NCBI RefSeq assembly: GCF_003185895.1
Contig: NZ_QHLY01000012.1
Span: forward strand, 1,577,844 to 1,641,843
DNA length: 64,000 nucleotides
Reading direction: 5' to 3'
DNA from: Cryobacterium arcticum
GTDB taxonomy: Bacteria > Actinomycetota > Actinomycetes > Actinomycetales > Microbacteriaceae
Part shown: in pieces, positions 1 through 9,295 of the stretch
Numbering within the stretch: position 1 is the first letter of the stretch
Layout of the letters: every line of letters begins with the position of its first letter
The notes under the pieces: generated by a model
The model's database searches: none
Told to the model about the DNA's origin: nothing
Seen by the model: the letters and a program-made list of their open reading frames with translations, nothing else
Program-made: the position numbers and the translations under genes

Positions 1-46
1 CGTACTCCTCCACCGAGGGCGCGGTCCATGCGATTCGCACCGGGTG

Positions 47-75
47 TTGACAGCATCCGGACGATGGCGTACCTT
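47..75 (+). promoter_or_regulatory. sigma-70-type promoter of the arabinoside operon
   Basis: TTGACA at 47-52 and TACCTT at 70-75 are separated by 17 bp. The expected transcription start (about 82) falls inside the palindrome at 78-97, which fits a promoter blocked by a repressor. Inferred from sequence only. Confidence 0.6.
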
Positions 76-77
76 CA

Positions 78-97
78 AATTTACATCGATGTAAATT
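78..97. promoter_or_regulatory. 20-bp perfect palindromic operator (LacI-type)
   Basis: AATTTACATCGATGTAAATT is a perfect dyad centred between 87 and 88 with a central CG, the usual form of a LacI-family operator. It overlaps the likely transcription start of the downstream sugar operon. No cognate regulator is in the window, so it may lie just to the left. Confidence 0.75.
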
Positions 98-160
98 GCA
101 TCGGATGTCCCCTTCCAGAGCTTCCCGACAACGCCGTGGGAAGCAGATAGCAGGTACCCA

Positions 161-1426
161 GTGAAGAAGCTGATGGCCGCCTTTGCGGTCTCCGCCGTCG
201 TCGTCTCCGGCCTCGCCGGATGCTCCGCCGACACCCCCGCCGCCAGCGACGGCCCCGTCGCCCTCACGTTCTGGCACGGCTACACCGAGGCCGACGGCGA
301 CGTGCTCAACGGCATCGTCGAGGACTTCAACGCCTCCCAGGATGACGTGAAGGTCACCCCCCAGACCAAGACCTGGGCCGTGATCGACGACACCCTCCTC
401 ACGGCGCTCTCTTCCGGCGAAGGCCCCCAGATCGTCGCCATGCCGGCAGAACGCCTGCCGGTCTACGCGTCGAAGAAGGCCCTCGTCAACCTCGATGACT
501 TCTACGCTGACGACACCAGCAACACCGCCGAGCTGAACACTGAGGCCGTGGCGATGGAAACCGTCGACGGCTCCAAGTACGGCGTGCCCACCGGCTTTGT
601 TCCGCTGTCGGTCTTCTACGACAAAGACAAGCTCGCCGCCGCCGGGATCAGCACCTTCCCCACCACCTGGGACGAGTGGGTGGCCGCGGCAAAGGCCACC
701 ACCATCGACGCCAACGGTGACGGCACCCCGGAGCAGTACGGCCTGGCCCTGCCCGACCACGGCACCGTCGGCAACGGCGTCTGGGCCAGCCTGTTCGAGG
801 GCGGCGGCGGCTCGATCACCAACGACGACGGTACCGAAGCCACGGTCGACTCCGCGGAGAACATCGACACCCTCACCTACTGGGCGGATGCCGTTGCGAA
901 GGACGCGATCTCCCCGACCGGGCTCGACGGCATCGACGCCGACGCCCTCTTCACCTCGGGCAAGGCCGTCATGCACATCGGCGGACCGTGGATGACGGGC
1001 CTCGCCACCGACGCCGGCATCAACTACGGCATCGCGCCCATCCCGGCCGGCCCCGAAGCGCAGGCCTCCTCGGCGATCGGCGTGTCGATGGCCGTGACCG
1101 CCCAAGCGAGCGAGGCCGAGCAGGCCGCCGCGGAGAAGTTCCTGGCCTACTTCAACGAGAAAGAGGTCGCGACCGAGTGGTCGCTCGGCTCGGGCTGGCC
1201 GGCCCTGCGCACCGACGTGACCCCGGAAGACGTGAACGCGAACGCCACCGTCGCCGCCCTCACGGAGTTCTCCGACACCAGCCGCGCCCTCCTGCCCGGC
1301 GTCGTCAACAGCACCGATGTGCTCACCGCCGTGGACGAAGCCACCCAGAAGGCGCTCGCCGGCGGCGACCCCGCCGAACTGCTCACCGCCGCGCAGGCAG
1401 CCGTGCAGCAGGCGCTGGACAACTGA
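161..1426 (+). CDS. sugar ABC transporter substrate-binding lipoprotein
   Basis: Family 1 extracellular solute-binding protein of 421 residues, expected to hold an oligosaccharide or glycoside for the permeases that follow. The GTG start gives a signal peptide (MKK then a hydrophobic stretch) and a lipobox LAGC with the lipidated cysteine at residue 21. The mature protein begins with a Ser/Ala/Asp linker and has the TFWHGYTEADG start and GGPWMTG segment typical of MalE/UgpB-like proteins. It is the first gene after the operator at 78-97. The GH1 and GH51 genes downstream suggest arabinose- or xylose-containing oligosaccharides, but the ligand is inference. Confidence 0.9.
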   Translation: MKKLMAAFAVSAVVVSGLAGCSADTPAASDGPVALTFWHGYTEADGDVLNGIVEDFNASQDDVKVTPQTKTWAVIDDTLLTALSSGEGPQIVAMPAERLPVYASKKALVNLDDFYADDTSNTAELNTEAVAMETVDGSKYGVPTGFVPLSVFYDKDKLAAAGISTFPTTWDEWVAAAKATTIDANGDGTPEQYGLALPDHGTVGNGVWASLFEGGGGSITNDDGTEATVDSAENIDTLTYWADAVAKDAISPTGLDGIDADALFTSGKAVMHIGGPWMTGLATDAGINYGIAPIPAGPEAQASSAIGVSMAVTAQASEAEQAAAEKFLAYFNEKEVATEWSLGSGWPALRTDVTPEDVNANATVAALTEFSDTSRALLPGVVNSTDVLTAVDEATQKALAGGDPAELLTAAQAAVQQALDN

Positions 1427-1437
1427 ACAGGAACCCG

Positions 1438-2391
1438 ATGACGACTTCCACACTGCACCGGCGCCGACCCCGGCGCCCGCCCGGCCAGCTCGGCGGCCGG
1501 CGCCCGCTCAACGACGGCTTCCGCCGCCGGGCCGTCGTCGTCGGGTTCCTGGCCCCGGCCCTGATCATCCTCACGGCCTTCGTGGGCTGGCCGATGCTCT
1601 CGGCCCTCCGGCTCTCCTTCACCGACGCCAGCGGGTTCGGGCAGGAGACCTGGGTGGGCCTGGCGAACTACGCCCGGGTCTTCACCGACTCGAGCATCCT
1701 GCAAGCCATCGGCAACACCGCGTTGTATGCGGTGTTGTTCACCCCGATCGCCCTCGTCGTGGCGCTCGTGCTCGCGCTGGCGGTGAACAGCCCGCAACTG
1801 CCCTTCCGCGAGTTCTTCCGCACCACCCTGTTCCTGCCGTTCATCGTGTCGCTCGCCGTGGCCGCGTTCGCCTGGTCGTACCTGCTCGACCCGCAGATCG
1901 GCCTGCTGAACTATTGGCTGCAGGCTGTGGGCATCCGCATTGGCAACGTTCTGGAAGACCCGGCGCTCGCCATGCCCACCGTGGTGCTCGTGGCCGTGTG
2001 GAAGAGCTTCGGCTTCTACATGGTGATCTTCCTGGCCGGCCTGCAAGACATTCCCAAGAGCCTGTACGAAGCGGCCTCCCTCGACGGGGCCAACGGATGG
2101 CGCCGGTTCACCAACGTGACCTTCCCGATGCTCAGCAACACCATGGCGTTCGTGGTGGTGATCGCCCTGATCGCCGCGCTGCAAGCCTTCGACCAGATCT
2201 ACGTGCTCACCGGCGGCGGGCCGTACCGCAGCACCCAAACAATCGTGATGGAGATCTACCAGTCCGGGTTCAAGGACCTCGAACTCGGCTTCGCCTCCGC
2301 GCTCTCCTACGTACTGCTGGTGGCGACCCTGCTGCTCAGCCTCGTGCAGTTCCTGTTCTTCGGTCGGCGTGGAGAGGACACCAGCTCATGA
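1438..2391 (+). CDS. sugar ABC transporter permease (MalF/UgpA type)
   Basis: Inner-membrane permease of 317 residues with about six membrane helices and the cytoplasmic coupling motif EAASLDGANGWRRFTNVTFP (around residue 220), which docks on the ATPase. The ATG at 1438 follows the binding-protein stop by 11 bp, and the first 30 residues are an Arg/Pro-rich cytoplasmic tail. An open frame reaches back to 988, but that part overlaps the binding protein out of frame and is not coding. No ATPase gene lies in the operon, so a shared MsmK/MalK-type ATPase encoded elsewhere is likely. Confidence 0.92.
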   Translation: MTTSTLHRRRPRRPPGQLGGRRPLNDGFRRRAVVVGFLAPALIILTAFVGWPMLSALRLSFTDASGFGQETWVGLANYARVFTDSSILQAIGNTALYAVLFTPIALVVALVLALAVNSPQLPFREFFRTTLFLPFIVSLAVAAFAWSYLLDPQIGLLNYWLQAVGIRIGNVLEDPALAMPTVVLVAVWKSFGFYMVIFLAGLQDIPKSLYEAASLDGANGWRRFTNVTFPMLSNTMAFVVVIALIAALQAFDQIYVLTGGGPYRSTQTIVMEIYQSGFKDLELGFASALSYVLLVATLLLSLVQFLFFGRRGEDTSS

Positions 2392-3281
2392 CCAGCACCC
2401 TCAGCCGCCCGGCGCTCACTCCGCCGGCCGCATCCGCCCGCACGACGGCCCGACGTCACCGGCGTTTCAAGCTCTCCCGGGCGCTGTACCTCGTCGGCTT
2501 CCTGATCGTGACGGCGGCGATCATGCTCCCCGTGATCATCATCGTGCTCACGGCGTTCAAGCCAGCGTCCGAGGTCAACGCCTACCCGCCCACCCTCGCT
2601 CCCACCGTCTGGACGCTCGACAATTTTCGGGCGATCTTCTCCGAGTTGCCGTTCGCCCGGTTGATCGGCAACAGCTTCGTGTTCGCAGGCGGGGTCACCC
2701 TGTTTGCGCTGGTCTTCGACTCGCTCGCCGCGTACGCGTTGGCCCGGCTCGATTTCCGCGGCAGCAAGGTGCTCTTGATTGTGATCATCGCCAGCCTGAT
2801 GATCCCGTTCCAGGCCACCCTCATTCCGATCTACCAGCTGGTCTCCGACCTGGGCTGGGTGAACACCTTCGCCGGCCTGATCCTGCCTCGGGCGGCGGAT
2901 GCGTTCGGCATCTTCTTCCTCCGGCAATTCTTCCTCTCCCTGCCGCGCGACCTCGACAATGCCGCCCGCATCGACGGGGCGTCGGAGTTCCGGGTGTTCT
3001 GGAGCGTGGTGCTGCCCAATGCCATCCCCGCACTGCTCACGCTGGGCATCTTCACCTTCGTCAACAACTGGAATGACCTGCTCTGGCCGTTGGTGTTCAC
3101 CACCGAATCCGACCACGGCACCATCACCTCGGGGCTGACCCTGTTGACCGGGCCCGGCGGCATCATTCCGCAGGGCGTGATGATGGCCGGAGCGCTGATC
3201 GCCGTGCTGCCGTTGGCGATTCTCTTCCTGATGGTGCAGCGCCGCTTTATCGAAAGCGTCGCGAGCAGCGGCCTGAAATAG
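2388..3281 (+). CDS. sugar ABC transporter permease (MalG/UgpE type)
   Basis: Second permease of the importer, 297 residues, about six membrane helices. The EAA loop reads NAARIDGASEFRVFWSVVLP. Its ATG overlaps the stop of the preceding gene (ATGA), so the two are probably translationally coupled. The conserved NWNDLLWPLVF segment near the C-terminus is typical of carbohydrate-uptake (CUT1) permeases. Confidence 0.92.
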   Translation: MTSTLSRPALTPPAASARTTARRHRRFKLSRALYLVGFLIVTAAIMLPVIIIVLTAFKPASEVNAYPPTLAPTVWTLDNFRAIFSELPFARLIGNSFVFAGGVTLFALVFDSLAAYALARLDFRGSKVLLIVIIASLMIPFQATLIPIYQLVSDLGWVNTFAGLILPRAADAFGIFFLRQFFLSLPRDLDNAARIDGASEFRVFWSVVLPNAIPALLTLGIFTFVNNWNDLLWPLVFTTESDHGTITSGLTLLTGPGGIIPQGVMMAGALIAVLPLAILFLMVQRRFIESVASSGLK

Positions 3282-3329
3282 CCCACCGCATCCCTCCCTC
3301 TTTCTTCACTTCCCACCGAATCGAGCAAC

Positions 3330-4616
3330 ATGACCTGGTTTGACGACGGCCGACTGCACTACGCGGTCGGCATCGAGGACACCTTCGTGCCGCAGTCCCG
3401 CCCCGGCGAGCGCGCGATCGACGAGTACGAACTCACCGAGCACTACGCGCAGTACGCCGGCGACCTGCAACTGGCCAGCGATGTGGGCGCCGAGATGGTG
3501 CGGTGGGGTGTGCCGTGGCACCTGGTGGCCGCCGAGCAAGGCCGCTGGGACTGGTCGTGGGTCGACGGCGTGATGGCCCGCTTCAACGAGCTGGGCCTCC
3601 GCCCGGTGATCGACCTGCTGCACTACGGCACGCCGCTCTGGCTCGAGGGCCAGTTCTCCCACCCCGACTACGCCGACCACGTGACCGAATACGCGCAGCG
3701 TTTCGCCGAGCGATACGGCGACGTTGCCACCGATTACACCCCGGTGAACGAGCCGGTCATCCACGCCCTGTTCTCCGGCGAGTACGCCTACTGGCCGCCG
3801 TACCTGTCCGGTCCCACCGGCATGGTGTCGATCGCCACGTCCCTGGCCGAGGGGTTCGTCAAGACGCAACGCGCGATCGCCTCTGTGCTCGGCGACCGGG
3901 CGACGTTCGTGCACGTGGATGCGGGCATCCGCTACTCCGGCGACCTGGATGCGCCCGAGCACGCGGACACCGTGACCCGGCTGCGTCACCAGGGGTTCCT
4001 GGTGGAAGATCTGGTGACCGGGGCGGTAGGGCCGGACCATCCACTGCTCGGCCAGCTGGAGCGCGGCGGCGCCGACGACACCCTGCTCGACTGGTTCCGG
4101 GCCCACCCGGTGCGACCCGATGTGATGGGGGTCAACTACTACCCGTTGCACTCCACCGAGGTGTTTGAGGCGGGCGTGCACCACAGCGGCGGGTTCGCCG
4201 ACCCGCGCCCCTACGAGGACACCGGCACGGAGGGTCTCAAGGAGGTGCTCACCACCTGGGCCGACCGGTACGGCGCACCCGTGATGCTCACCGAGACCAG
4301 CGTGACCGGCACGGTGGACCAGCGGCGGGGCTGGTTGGACGCCTCCGTCGCCGCGTTGCACGAGCTCAAGGCCGACGGGGTGAACGTGGTGGGTTACACC
4401 TGGTGGCCGCTGTTCGACATGTACGAGTGGACCTGGCGGCACACCCAAGCGCCCCGCGCCGACCACCTGCTCACCATGGGGCTGCACGATCTCGTGGAGA
4501 CCCCCGCGGGTGCGCTCGCTCGCCGCCGCAACCCGGTCGCCGACTCCTTTCAGCGGCACGCGACGGCGGCCCGCCTCGCCGATGCCGACCTGGCGCCGGC
4601 CGACGTCGTCGCCTGA
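3330..4616 (+). CDS. family 1 glycoside hydrolase (beta-glycosidase)
   Basis: Cytoplasmic GH1-like beta-glycosidase of 428 residues with no signal peptide. The acid/base glutamate is in TPVNEP (around residue 140), with WGVPWHLV and VNYYPLHS as other TIM-barrel strands. The nucleophile strand reads LTETS instead of the usual TENG, so this is a divergent member. It lies 48 bp after the permeases on the same strand and probably hydrolyses the imported glycoside. The exact sugar cannot be told from sequence. Confidence 0.85.
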   Translation: MTWFDDGRLHYAVGIEDTFVPQSRPGERAIDEYELTEHYAQYAGDLQLASDVGAEMVRWGVPWHLVAAEQGRWDWSWVDGVMARFNELGLRPVIDLLHYGTPLWLEGQFSHPDYADHVTEYAQRFAERYGDVATDYTPVNEPVIHALFSGEYAYWPPYLSGPTGMVSIATSLAEGFVKTQRAIASVLGDRATFVHVDAGIRYSGDLDAPEHADTVTRLRHQGFLVEDLVTGAVGPDHPLLGQLERGGADDTLLDWFRAHPVRPDVMGVNYYPLHSTEVFEAGVHHSGGFADPRPYEDTGTEGLKEVLTTWADRYGAPVMLTETSVTGTVDQRRGWLDASVAALHELKADGVNVVGYTWWPLFDMYEWTWRHTQAPRADHLLTMGLHDLVETPAGALARRRNPVADSFQRHATAARLADADLAPADVVA

Positions 4617-4669
4617 CCTGCACCTTCGCTCCTACTTACCCCTTCACCTCCCTGACGAACGGATCTGCG

Positions 4670-6193
4670 ATGCCGCACGCCCACTTGACCCTGAACCCGC
4701 GCTCCTCCATCGGGCCCATCGATCGCCGACTATTCGGCTCGTTCATCGAGCACCTCGGCCGGGCCGTCTACGACGGCATCTATGAACCGGGCCACCCCAG
4801 CGCCGATGAGAACGGGTTCCGCGGCGACGTGCTGGAGCTGGTGCGCGAACTCGGTGTCTCCACGATTCGCTACCCCGGCGGCAACTTCGTCTCGGGGTTC
4901 CGCTGGGAAGACAGCGTGGGGCCGGTGGAGAAGCGCCCGACCCGGCTCGACCTGGCGTGGCACTCCACCGAGTCGAACGAGGTGGGCCTGCACGAGTTCC
5001 AGACCTGGCTCGACGCGGCCGGCAGCGAGCTGATGCTGGCCGTCAACCTAGGCACCCGCGGCACCGCCGAGGCCCTTGACCTGCTGGAGTACGCCAATCT
5101 GGCCCAGGGCACGGCGCTCGCCGATCAACGTCGGCAGAACGGCCGGGAAGCCCCGTTCGACGTGCGGATGTGGTGCCTTGGCAACGAGATGGACGGCCCG
5201 TGGCAGCTCGGTCACCGCTCCGCCGACGACTACGGCAAGCTCGCGGCGCAAACCGCCAGAGCGATGCGCTCCTTCGACCCCGACCTGCAGCTGGTGGTGT
5301 GCGGCTCGTCGAGTTCGACCATGCCGACCTTCGGCGAGTGGGAACGGGTGGTGCTGGGGCACACCTACGACGACGTCGACTTCATCTCCTGCCACGCCTA
5401 CTACGAGGACCTCGGCGACCGGGCCAGCTTCCTGGCCTCCGGCGTCGATATGGACCGCTTCATCGAGCAGGTCGTCGCCACCGCCGACCACGTGGGCGCG
5501 GTGCGCGGCAGCTCGAAGCGCATCCAGCTCTCGTTCGATGAGTGGAACATCTGGTACAACACCCGGTTCGAGAATGTGGACAAGATCGCGGGCGTCGACA
5601 ACTGGCCCACGGCTCCCCGGCTACTCGAAGACGTCTACACCGTCACCGACGCCGTGGTCTTCGGCAGCCTGATGATCTCGCTGCTCAAGCACGCCGACCG
5701 GGTCACCAGCGCGTCGCTAGCTCAGCTGGTCAACGTGATCGCCCCGATCATGACCGAGCCCGGCGGACCGGCCTGGCGACAGACCACCTTCTTCCCGTTC
5801 GCGGCCACGTCGGCCTCCGCCGTCGGCCGGGCGATCGACGTGCAGCTGCAGAGCGACTCCTACGCCACGGCGAAGTACGGCACGGTTCCGGTCATCGACG
5901 CGGTGGGCGCGTGGAACGACGATGCCGGCACCGGGGCGGTGTACGTCGTGAATCGGTCCGAGACCGAAGCCGCGGAAGTGATCATCGACCTCTCCCACCT
6001 CGGTGCGGACGTGTCCATTACCGCGCAGACGTTGAGCGACCCCGACCTGGACGCGGCCAACACCCCGACCGACCCGGACCGGGTGCGCCCGGCTGCCAAC
6101 CCGACGGTCGTCATCGTGGCGGGGATCGCCACGATCACGTTGCCTCCGGTGTCGTGGACCGAGGTTCTGGTGACCGCGCCACTTATCGCCTAG
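4670..6193 (+). CDS. abfA: alpha-L-arabinofuranosidase (GH51)
   Basis: Cytoplasmic GH51 enzyme of 507 residues that releases terminal arabinofuranose from arabino-oligosaccharides. The catalytic acid/base is in WCLGNEMDGPW and the nucleophile in LSFDEWNIWYN. The N-terminus (SIGPIDRRLFGSFIEHLGRA) and IRYPGGNFVSGFRWED are family hallmarks, and a C-terminal beta-sandwich follows. The ATG at 4670 is chosen because the alignment with GH51 begins there; the open frame upstream overlaps the GH1 gene. As the last gene of the operon it is the best clue that the substrate contains arabinose. A 12-bp palindrome GGCCGATCGGCC (6193-6204) sits at the stop. Confidence 0.93.
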   Translation: MPHAHLTLNPRSSIGPIDRRLFGSFIEHLGRAVYDGIYEPGHPSADENGFRGDVLELVRELGVSTIRYPGGNFVSGFRWEDSVGPVEKRPTRLDLAWHSTESNEVGLHEFQTWLDAAGSELMLAVNLGTRGTAEALDLLEYANLAQGTALADQRRQNGREAPFDVRMWCLGNEMDGPWQLGHRSADDYGKLAAQTARAMRSFDPDLQLVVCGSSSSTMPTFGEWERVVLGHTYDDVDFISCHAYYEDLGDRASFLASGVDMDRFIEQVVATADHVGAVRGSSKRIQLSFDEWNIWYNTRFENVDKIAGVDNWPTAPRLLEDVYTVTDAVVFGSLMISLLKHADRVTSASLAQLVNVIAPIMTEPGGPAWRQTTFFPFAATSASAVGRAIDVQLQSDSYATAKYGTVPVIDAVGAWNDDAGTGAVYVVNRSETEAAEVIIDLSHLGADVSITAQTLSDPDLDAANTPTDPDRVRPAANPTVVIVAGIATITLPPVSWTEVLVTAPLIA

Positions 6194-6282
6194 GCCGATC
6201 GGCCGCCCGACGCCGTCGACAGGAACCCATGCGGCAGCTTCGCACCCTCCGGCCCGGAAACAGCCGCTGCTAGGGTTCGGGC

Positions 6283-7224
6283 ATGACTGTGACGGGCGCG
6301 AACGAACTACCTGATGCGGGCCAAACGACAAGCCTCCCCCGCCCCCTCGGCGTGTGGCTGTGGCTCGGCATCGGGGCCGGGTCGGCGGTGGTGGGCCTGC
6401 TGCCCTGGATCATCACGGGTATGCGCCTGCCGCTGCAGAACCTGTGGGACGCCGCCACTCTGCCGGAGCAGATGCCGATCGGGTTGCTGCCGTTCAGCCA
6501 GTACGCCATCACCCTCATCGCCGGCATTCTCGTGATCGGCGCCGCGATCGCCGGCGTCGTGGGTCGGTCGTTTCGGGACAGGCTGGGCCGGCACGGGTTC
6601 GCGACCCTGGCCGCGGGAGTGTTCGGGGCGCAGCTGATCGCGATCGTGCAGACCGCGGTGGTGGTCGGGGCGGGACTTCGGCCGGGCACCGAGTCGACGA
6701 TCTACCTCGCTGCCGTCGTCGCGGTCGCTGCGGCATCCGTCGTGGTTGGCGCGGTCGTGTTCGTGCTGATCGCCCGCACGTCCCGCCCGGGCGCCCTGAT
6801 CGGGCTGAGCCTGGCGGCCGTGGCCGCGGGCTGGTGGGTAGACGCGTTGATCGCACCCAGCGCCGGGCTCGTCACGCCGCTGCAAACGACGCTGCTCGGG
6901 CTGGCGCAGTGGCTGCCCGCGATTCTCTGCGGCGTCGCGATCGCCTGGTGCGGCATCCACAGCGTGGGCCGGATCATCGCGGCGCTGGTCGCGCTGACGG
7001 CGGTGGTGATCGGACCCGCTCTGGCGACCGCCGTCACCGCGGCTGCCGGCACGCGGGTGCTCGCGCGTTACCCGGCCGAGATGCTCGACTACGGCGCGCA
7101 GGTGTTCCAGCAGGTGCTGGTCACCCCGGAGCTCACACTGCGCCCGCTGCTGACGACGCTCGTGGTCGCGGCCGCCGGGCTCGCACTGCTGGCGGTACGG
7201 CGGCGGCGCTCAGCTGAAGCCTGA
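6283..7224 (+). CDS. polytopic membrane protein of unknown function
   Basis: 313 residues with about eight hydrophobic segments and short basic loops, and no motif I can name. It lies just upstream of a YtrA-type regulator on the same strand with a 44-bp gap that holds the regulator promoter. Ala/Val/Gly-rich composition is typical of actinobacterial integral membrane proteins. Function unknown. Confidence 0.75.
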   Translation: MTVTGANELPDAGQTTSLPRPLGVWLWLGIGAGSAVVGLLPWIITGMRLPLQNLWDAATLPEQMPIGLLPFSQYAITLIAGILVIGAAIAGVVGRSFRDRLGRHGFATLAAGVFGAQLIAIVQTAVVVGAGLRPGTESTIYLAAVVAVAAASVVVGAVVFVLIARTSRPGALIGLSLAAVAAGWWVDALIAPSAGLVTPLQTTLLGLAQWLPAILCGVAIAWCGIHSVGRIIAALVALTAVVIGPALATAVTAAAGTRVLARYPAEMLDYGAQVFQQVLVTPELTLRPLLTTLVVAAAGLALLAVRRRRSAEA

Positions 7225-7268
7225 ACTGGGGGTCGCCCAACCGGCATTGTTCTACTAACATTACAAAC

Positions 7269-7619
7269 ATGTTGTTTCGAGTAGACCAGGCGTCGACGGT
7301 GTCGATCGCCGAACAGTTGGCCGTGCAGGTGCGCGCCGCGGTGGCCGACGGCACCCTCGCACCGGGCACCCGGCTGCCGCCGGCCCGCGAGTTGGCCAGC
7401 GCCCTCGACATCAATATGCACACCGTGCTGCGCGCCTATGCGCAGCTGCGGGACGACGGCCTGCTGGAGATGCGCCAGGGTCGTGGGGCGTCGGTGCGGG
7501 CGGATGCCGGTGCCGGCACGGTGCGCCTGGCTGAGCTCGCGGATGCGCTGCTCGCCGAGGCGCGCAAGCTCGGCGTCTCCCTGCCCGATGTAGTGACTTT
7601 GATCCAGACGAGAGGCTGA
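7269..7619 (+). CDS. GntR-family regulator, YtrA type
   Basis: Short (116 residues) GntR regulator: a winged helix-turn-helix (QLAVQVRAAVADGTLAPGTR, then LPPARELASALDINMHTVLR) and a small C-terminal helix pair, without the large effector domain of FadR/HutC types. Such regulators usually control their own operon with membrane partners. A TAACAT -10 hexamer at 7256-7261 is 7 bp from the ATG, which suggests a leaderless transcript. The next gene starts 3 bp after the stop, so they are probably one operon. Confidence 0.88.
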   Translation: MLFRVDQASTVSIAEQLAVQVRAAVADGTLAPGTRLPPARELASALDINMHTVLRAYAQLRDDGLLEMRQGRGASVRADAGAGTVRLAELADALLAEARKLGVSLPDVVTLIQTRG

Positions 7620-7622
7620 GCC

Positions 7623-8594
7623 ATGACGAACCAGACCCTATTCGAGACCGGGCCCGCGCTCACCCCACGCGCCACCCGACGAGAGCGCTTTGCGGCGGCC
7701 ACACTCTGGCTGCCGGTGCTCATCGTGTCGGTCACTGCAACACTCTGGTATCCCCGGCTACCCGCGATGCTGCCTATCCAGTGGGACGGCACCGGAGTCA
7801 CCTCCACCGCCCCAACCGTGGTGCTGATCGGCATCACCGGAACCATCGCGCTCGTCGCAGCAGTGGCCGGGCTCATCGCCCTCGCCGGCGCTGCGGCCGA
7901 CATCCGCCGCGGTCTGGTGTTCGCCGCCGGCTGTGCCGCCGGCCTCAGCACCGGTGTCTGGCTGGTCTCCGCCGGGCTCGTGCTGGTCACCGGTACGTCG
8001 GAGCCCAGTGCGGGCGCCTGGCCGCTGCTCGGGGTGCTGGCCGGCGCCTACGGGCTGATCCCGTTGGCGCTGTCACCGCGCCGGCCGGTGGAGCGGGAGC
8101 TCCACTCCCCCACCTCGATGCCGCTGAGCGCGAGCGAGACCGGCGCCTGGTTCACCGTCGTGAAGGTGCCGGTGTTCCTCTGGTTGGCGGGAATCCTGGC
8201 CCTCATGGCGGTGGCAATTGCCGCCCTCAGCGTGGTCCTGGGCGGTGCCGGCGCCGGTTCCACCGTGACGGTGGGCTTTGTGGCCGTGCTCTGCCTGGGG
8301 TTTGCCCGGTTGCGGGTGACCGTCGACCGGCGCGGACTTCGGGTGGTCTCCGGCCTGCTGCGGGTGCCGCTGCGGCGGCTGCCGCTTGACCAGATCGTGT
8401 CGGCGCGCGCCGAGCACATCCGGCCCACCGAGTGGGGCGGCTGGGGCTACCGGGTGCTGCCCGGCCGGTCGGCCATCGTGGTGTCCGGTGGACCCGGCAT
8501 CGTGGTGCAGCGCACGAACGGCACCCTGTTCGCGGTGACGGTGCCCGAGCCGGAACTGCCGGCCGCGCTGCTCACCGCGCTCGCGGCTCGCTGA
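7623..8594 (+). CDS. DUF1648-type membrane protein
   Basis: 323-residue membrane protein. The N-terminal segment LWYPRLPAMLPIQWDGTGV is a DUF1648 signature (predicted ligand-sensing membrane domain found with GntR/YtrA regulators). Several membrane helices follow, then a C-terminal soluble part (RVLPGRSAIVVSGGPGIVVQ). It is probably co-transcribed with the regulator at 7269. Role unknown; a stress-sensing or transport function is only inferred from context. Confidence 0.8.
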   Translation: MTNQTLFETGPALTPRATRRERFAAATLWLPVLIVSVTATLWYPRLPAMLPIQWDGTGVTSTAPTVVLIGITGTIALVAAVAGLIALAGAAADIRRGLVFAAGCAAGLSTGVWLVSAGLVLVTGTSEPSAGAWPLLGVLAGAYGLIPLALSPRRPVERELHSPTSMPLSASETGAWFTVVKVPVFLWLAGILALMAVAIAALSVVLGGAGAGSTVTVGFVAVLCLGFARLRVTVDRRGLRVVSGLLRVPLRRLPLDQIVSARAEHIRPTEWGGWGYRVLPGRSAIVVSGGPGIVVQRTNGTLFAVTVPEPELPAALLTALAAR

Positions 8595-8965
8595 CCGATC
8601 GCGGCTCAGGACACTGGTGCGAACTTGGCGATCGCGGCCGGCGTCACCGGCTGGAAGACGCTCACCAGGGTGCCATTCGCCCGGTCAGAGCGCGGTCAGG
8701 ACGCCGGTCGGCATTTGCCGAGTGGGCGCTCATTTCCGAATAGAACACAGTCACGGCGCGGTTTCACCCTGCGATTTCCGGAATTGAGTCGTCGCGGGCG
8801 CCGTGTGACCCCCTCCCGCCTCGAGCTTCAGTCCAGCGTGGTCGTCGAGCCGCTCCAACTCCGCAATCAGGCAGCTCACGTATAACCGTCGGAGCGACTC
8901 GACCGTCGGCAAATCGGCGGCTACAGTTCACACGAACCACACCGAGAGCTCGGAAGGGAAGAACA
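8595..8965. other. 371-bp intergenic stretch
   Basis: No convincing gene. A 53-codon minus-strand frame (8751-8912, TTG start) has a plausible helical stretch (RRLYVSCLIAELERLDDHAG) and might be a gene remnant, but it has no good ribosome binding site. The right end carries the promoter and GAAGGGA ribosome binding site of the DUF4287 gene. Confidence 0.4.
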
Positions 8966-9259
8966 ATGTCGTACCAGGCCTACCTCGACGCGATCGAAAC
9001 GAAGACGGGCAAGACCCCTCAGGAGTTGCTCGACGAAGCCAGCGCCCGCGGCTTCGATTCGACAACGAAGGCCGGCGACGTGGTCGCCTGGCTCCGTGAC
9101 GACTACGGCGTGGGACGCGGTCACGCCATGGCTCTCTACGGAGTTCTGAAGAACGGTGCGGACGGCGCGGTCCCCGACAAGCACGTGGGGGCGCCCGGAA
9201 GCCACCGCGACGAGTCCTCGACCCTGCGACTCGACGGCCTCGCCAAGCGCGAGAGCTGA
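8966..9259 (+). CDS. DUF4287 domain protein
   Basis: Small soluble protein of 97 residues. The first 65 residues (YLDAIETKTGKTPQELL, then VVAWLRDDYGVGRGHAMALY) match the DUF4287 helical domain common in actinobacteria. The C-terminal 30 residues are polar and probably disordered. A strong GAAGGGA ribosome binding site precedes the ATG. Function unknown; it stands alone. Confidence 0.88.
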   Translation: MSYQAYLDAIETKTGKTPQELLDEASARGFDSTTKAGDVVAWLRDDYGVGRGHAMALYGVLKNGADGAVPDKHVGAPGSHRDESSTLRLDGLAKRES

Positions 9260-9295
9260 ATCAGGCCGCGTCGCTGGTGGCCTGTCGGTGACGGG

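Noticed and set aside
1..30. Start of a divergent gene at the left edge (ATG at 30, minus)
   Set aside because: Only nine codons are visible and there is no clear ribosome binding site.
1147..2238. 363-residue minus-strand frame
   Set aside because: Antisense to the permease gene, Gly/Glu/His/Arg-rich shadow.
3306..4559. 417-residue minus-strand frame opposite the GH1 gene
   Set aside because: Antisense to a gene with clear catalytic motifs; composition is that of a codon-position shadow.
8751..8912. 53-codon minus-strand frame with helical-looking residues
   Set aside because: No ribosome binding site, TTG start, and no support beyond composition; noted as possible remnant only.
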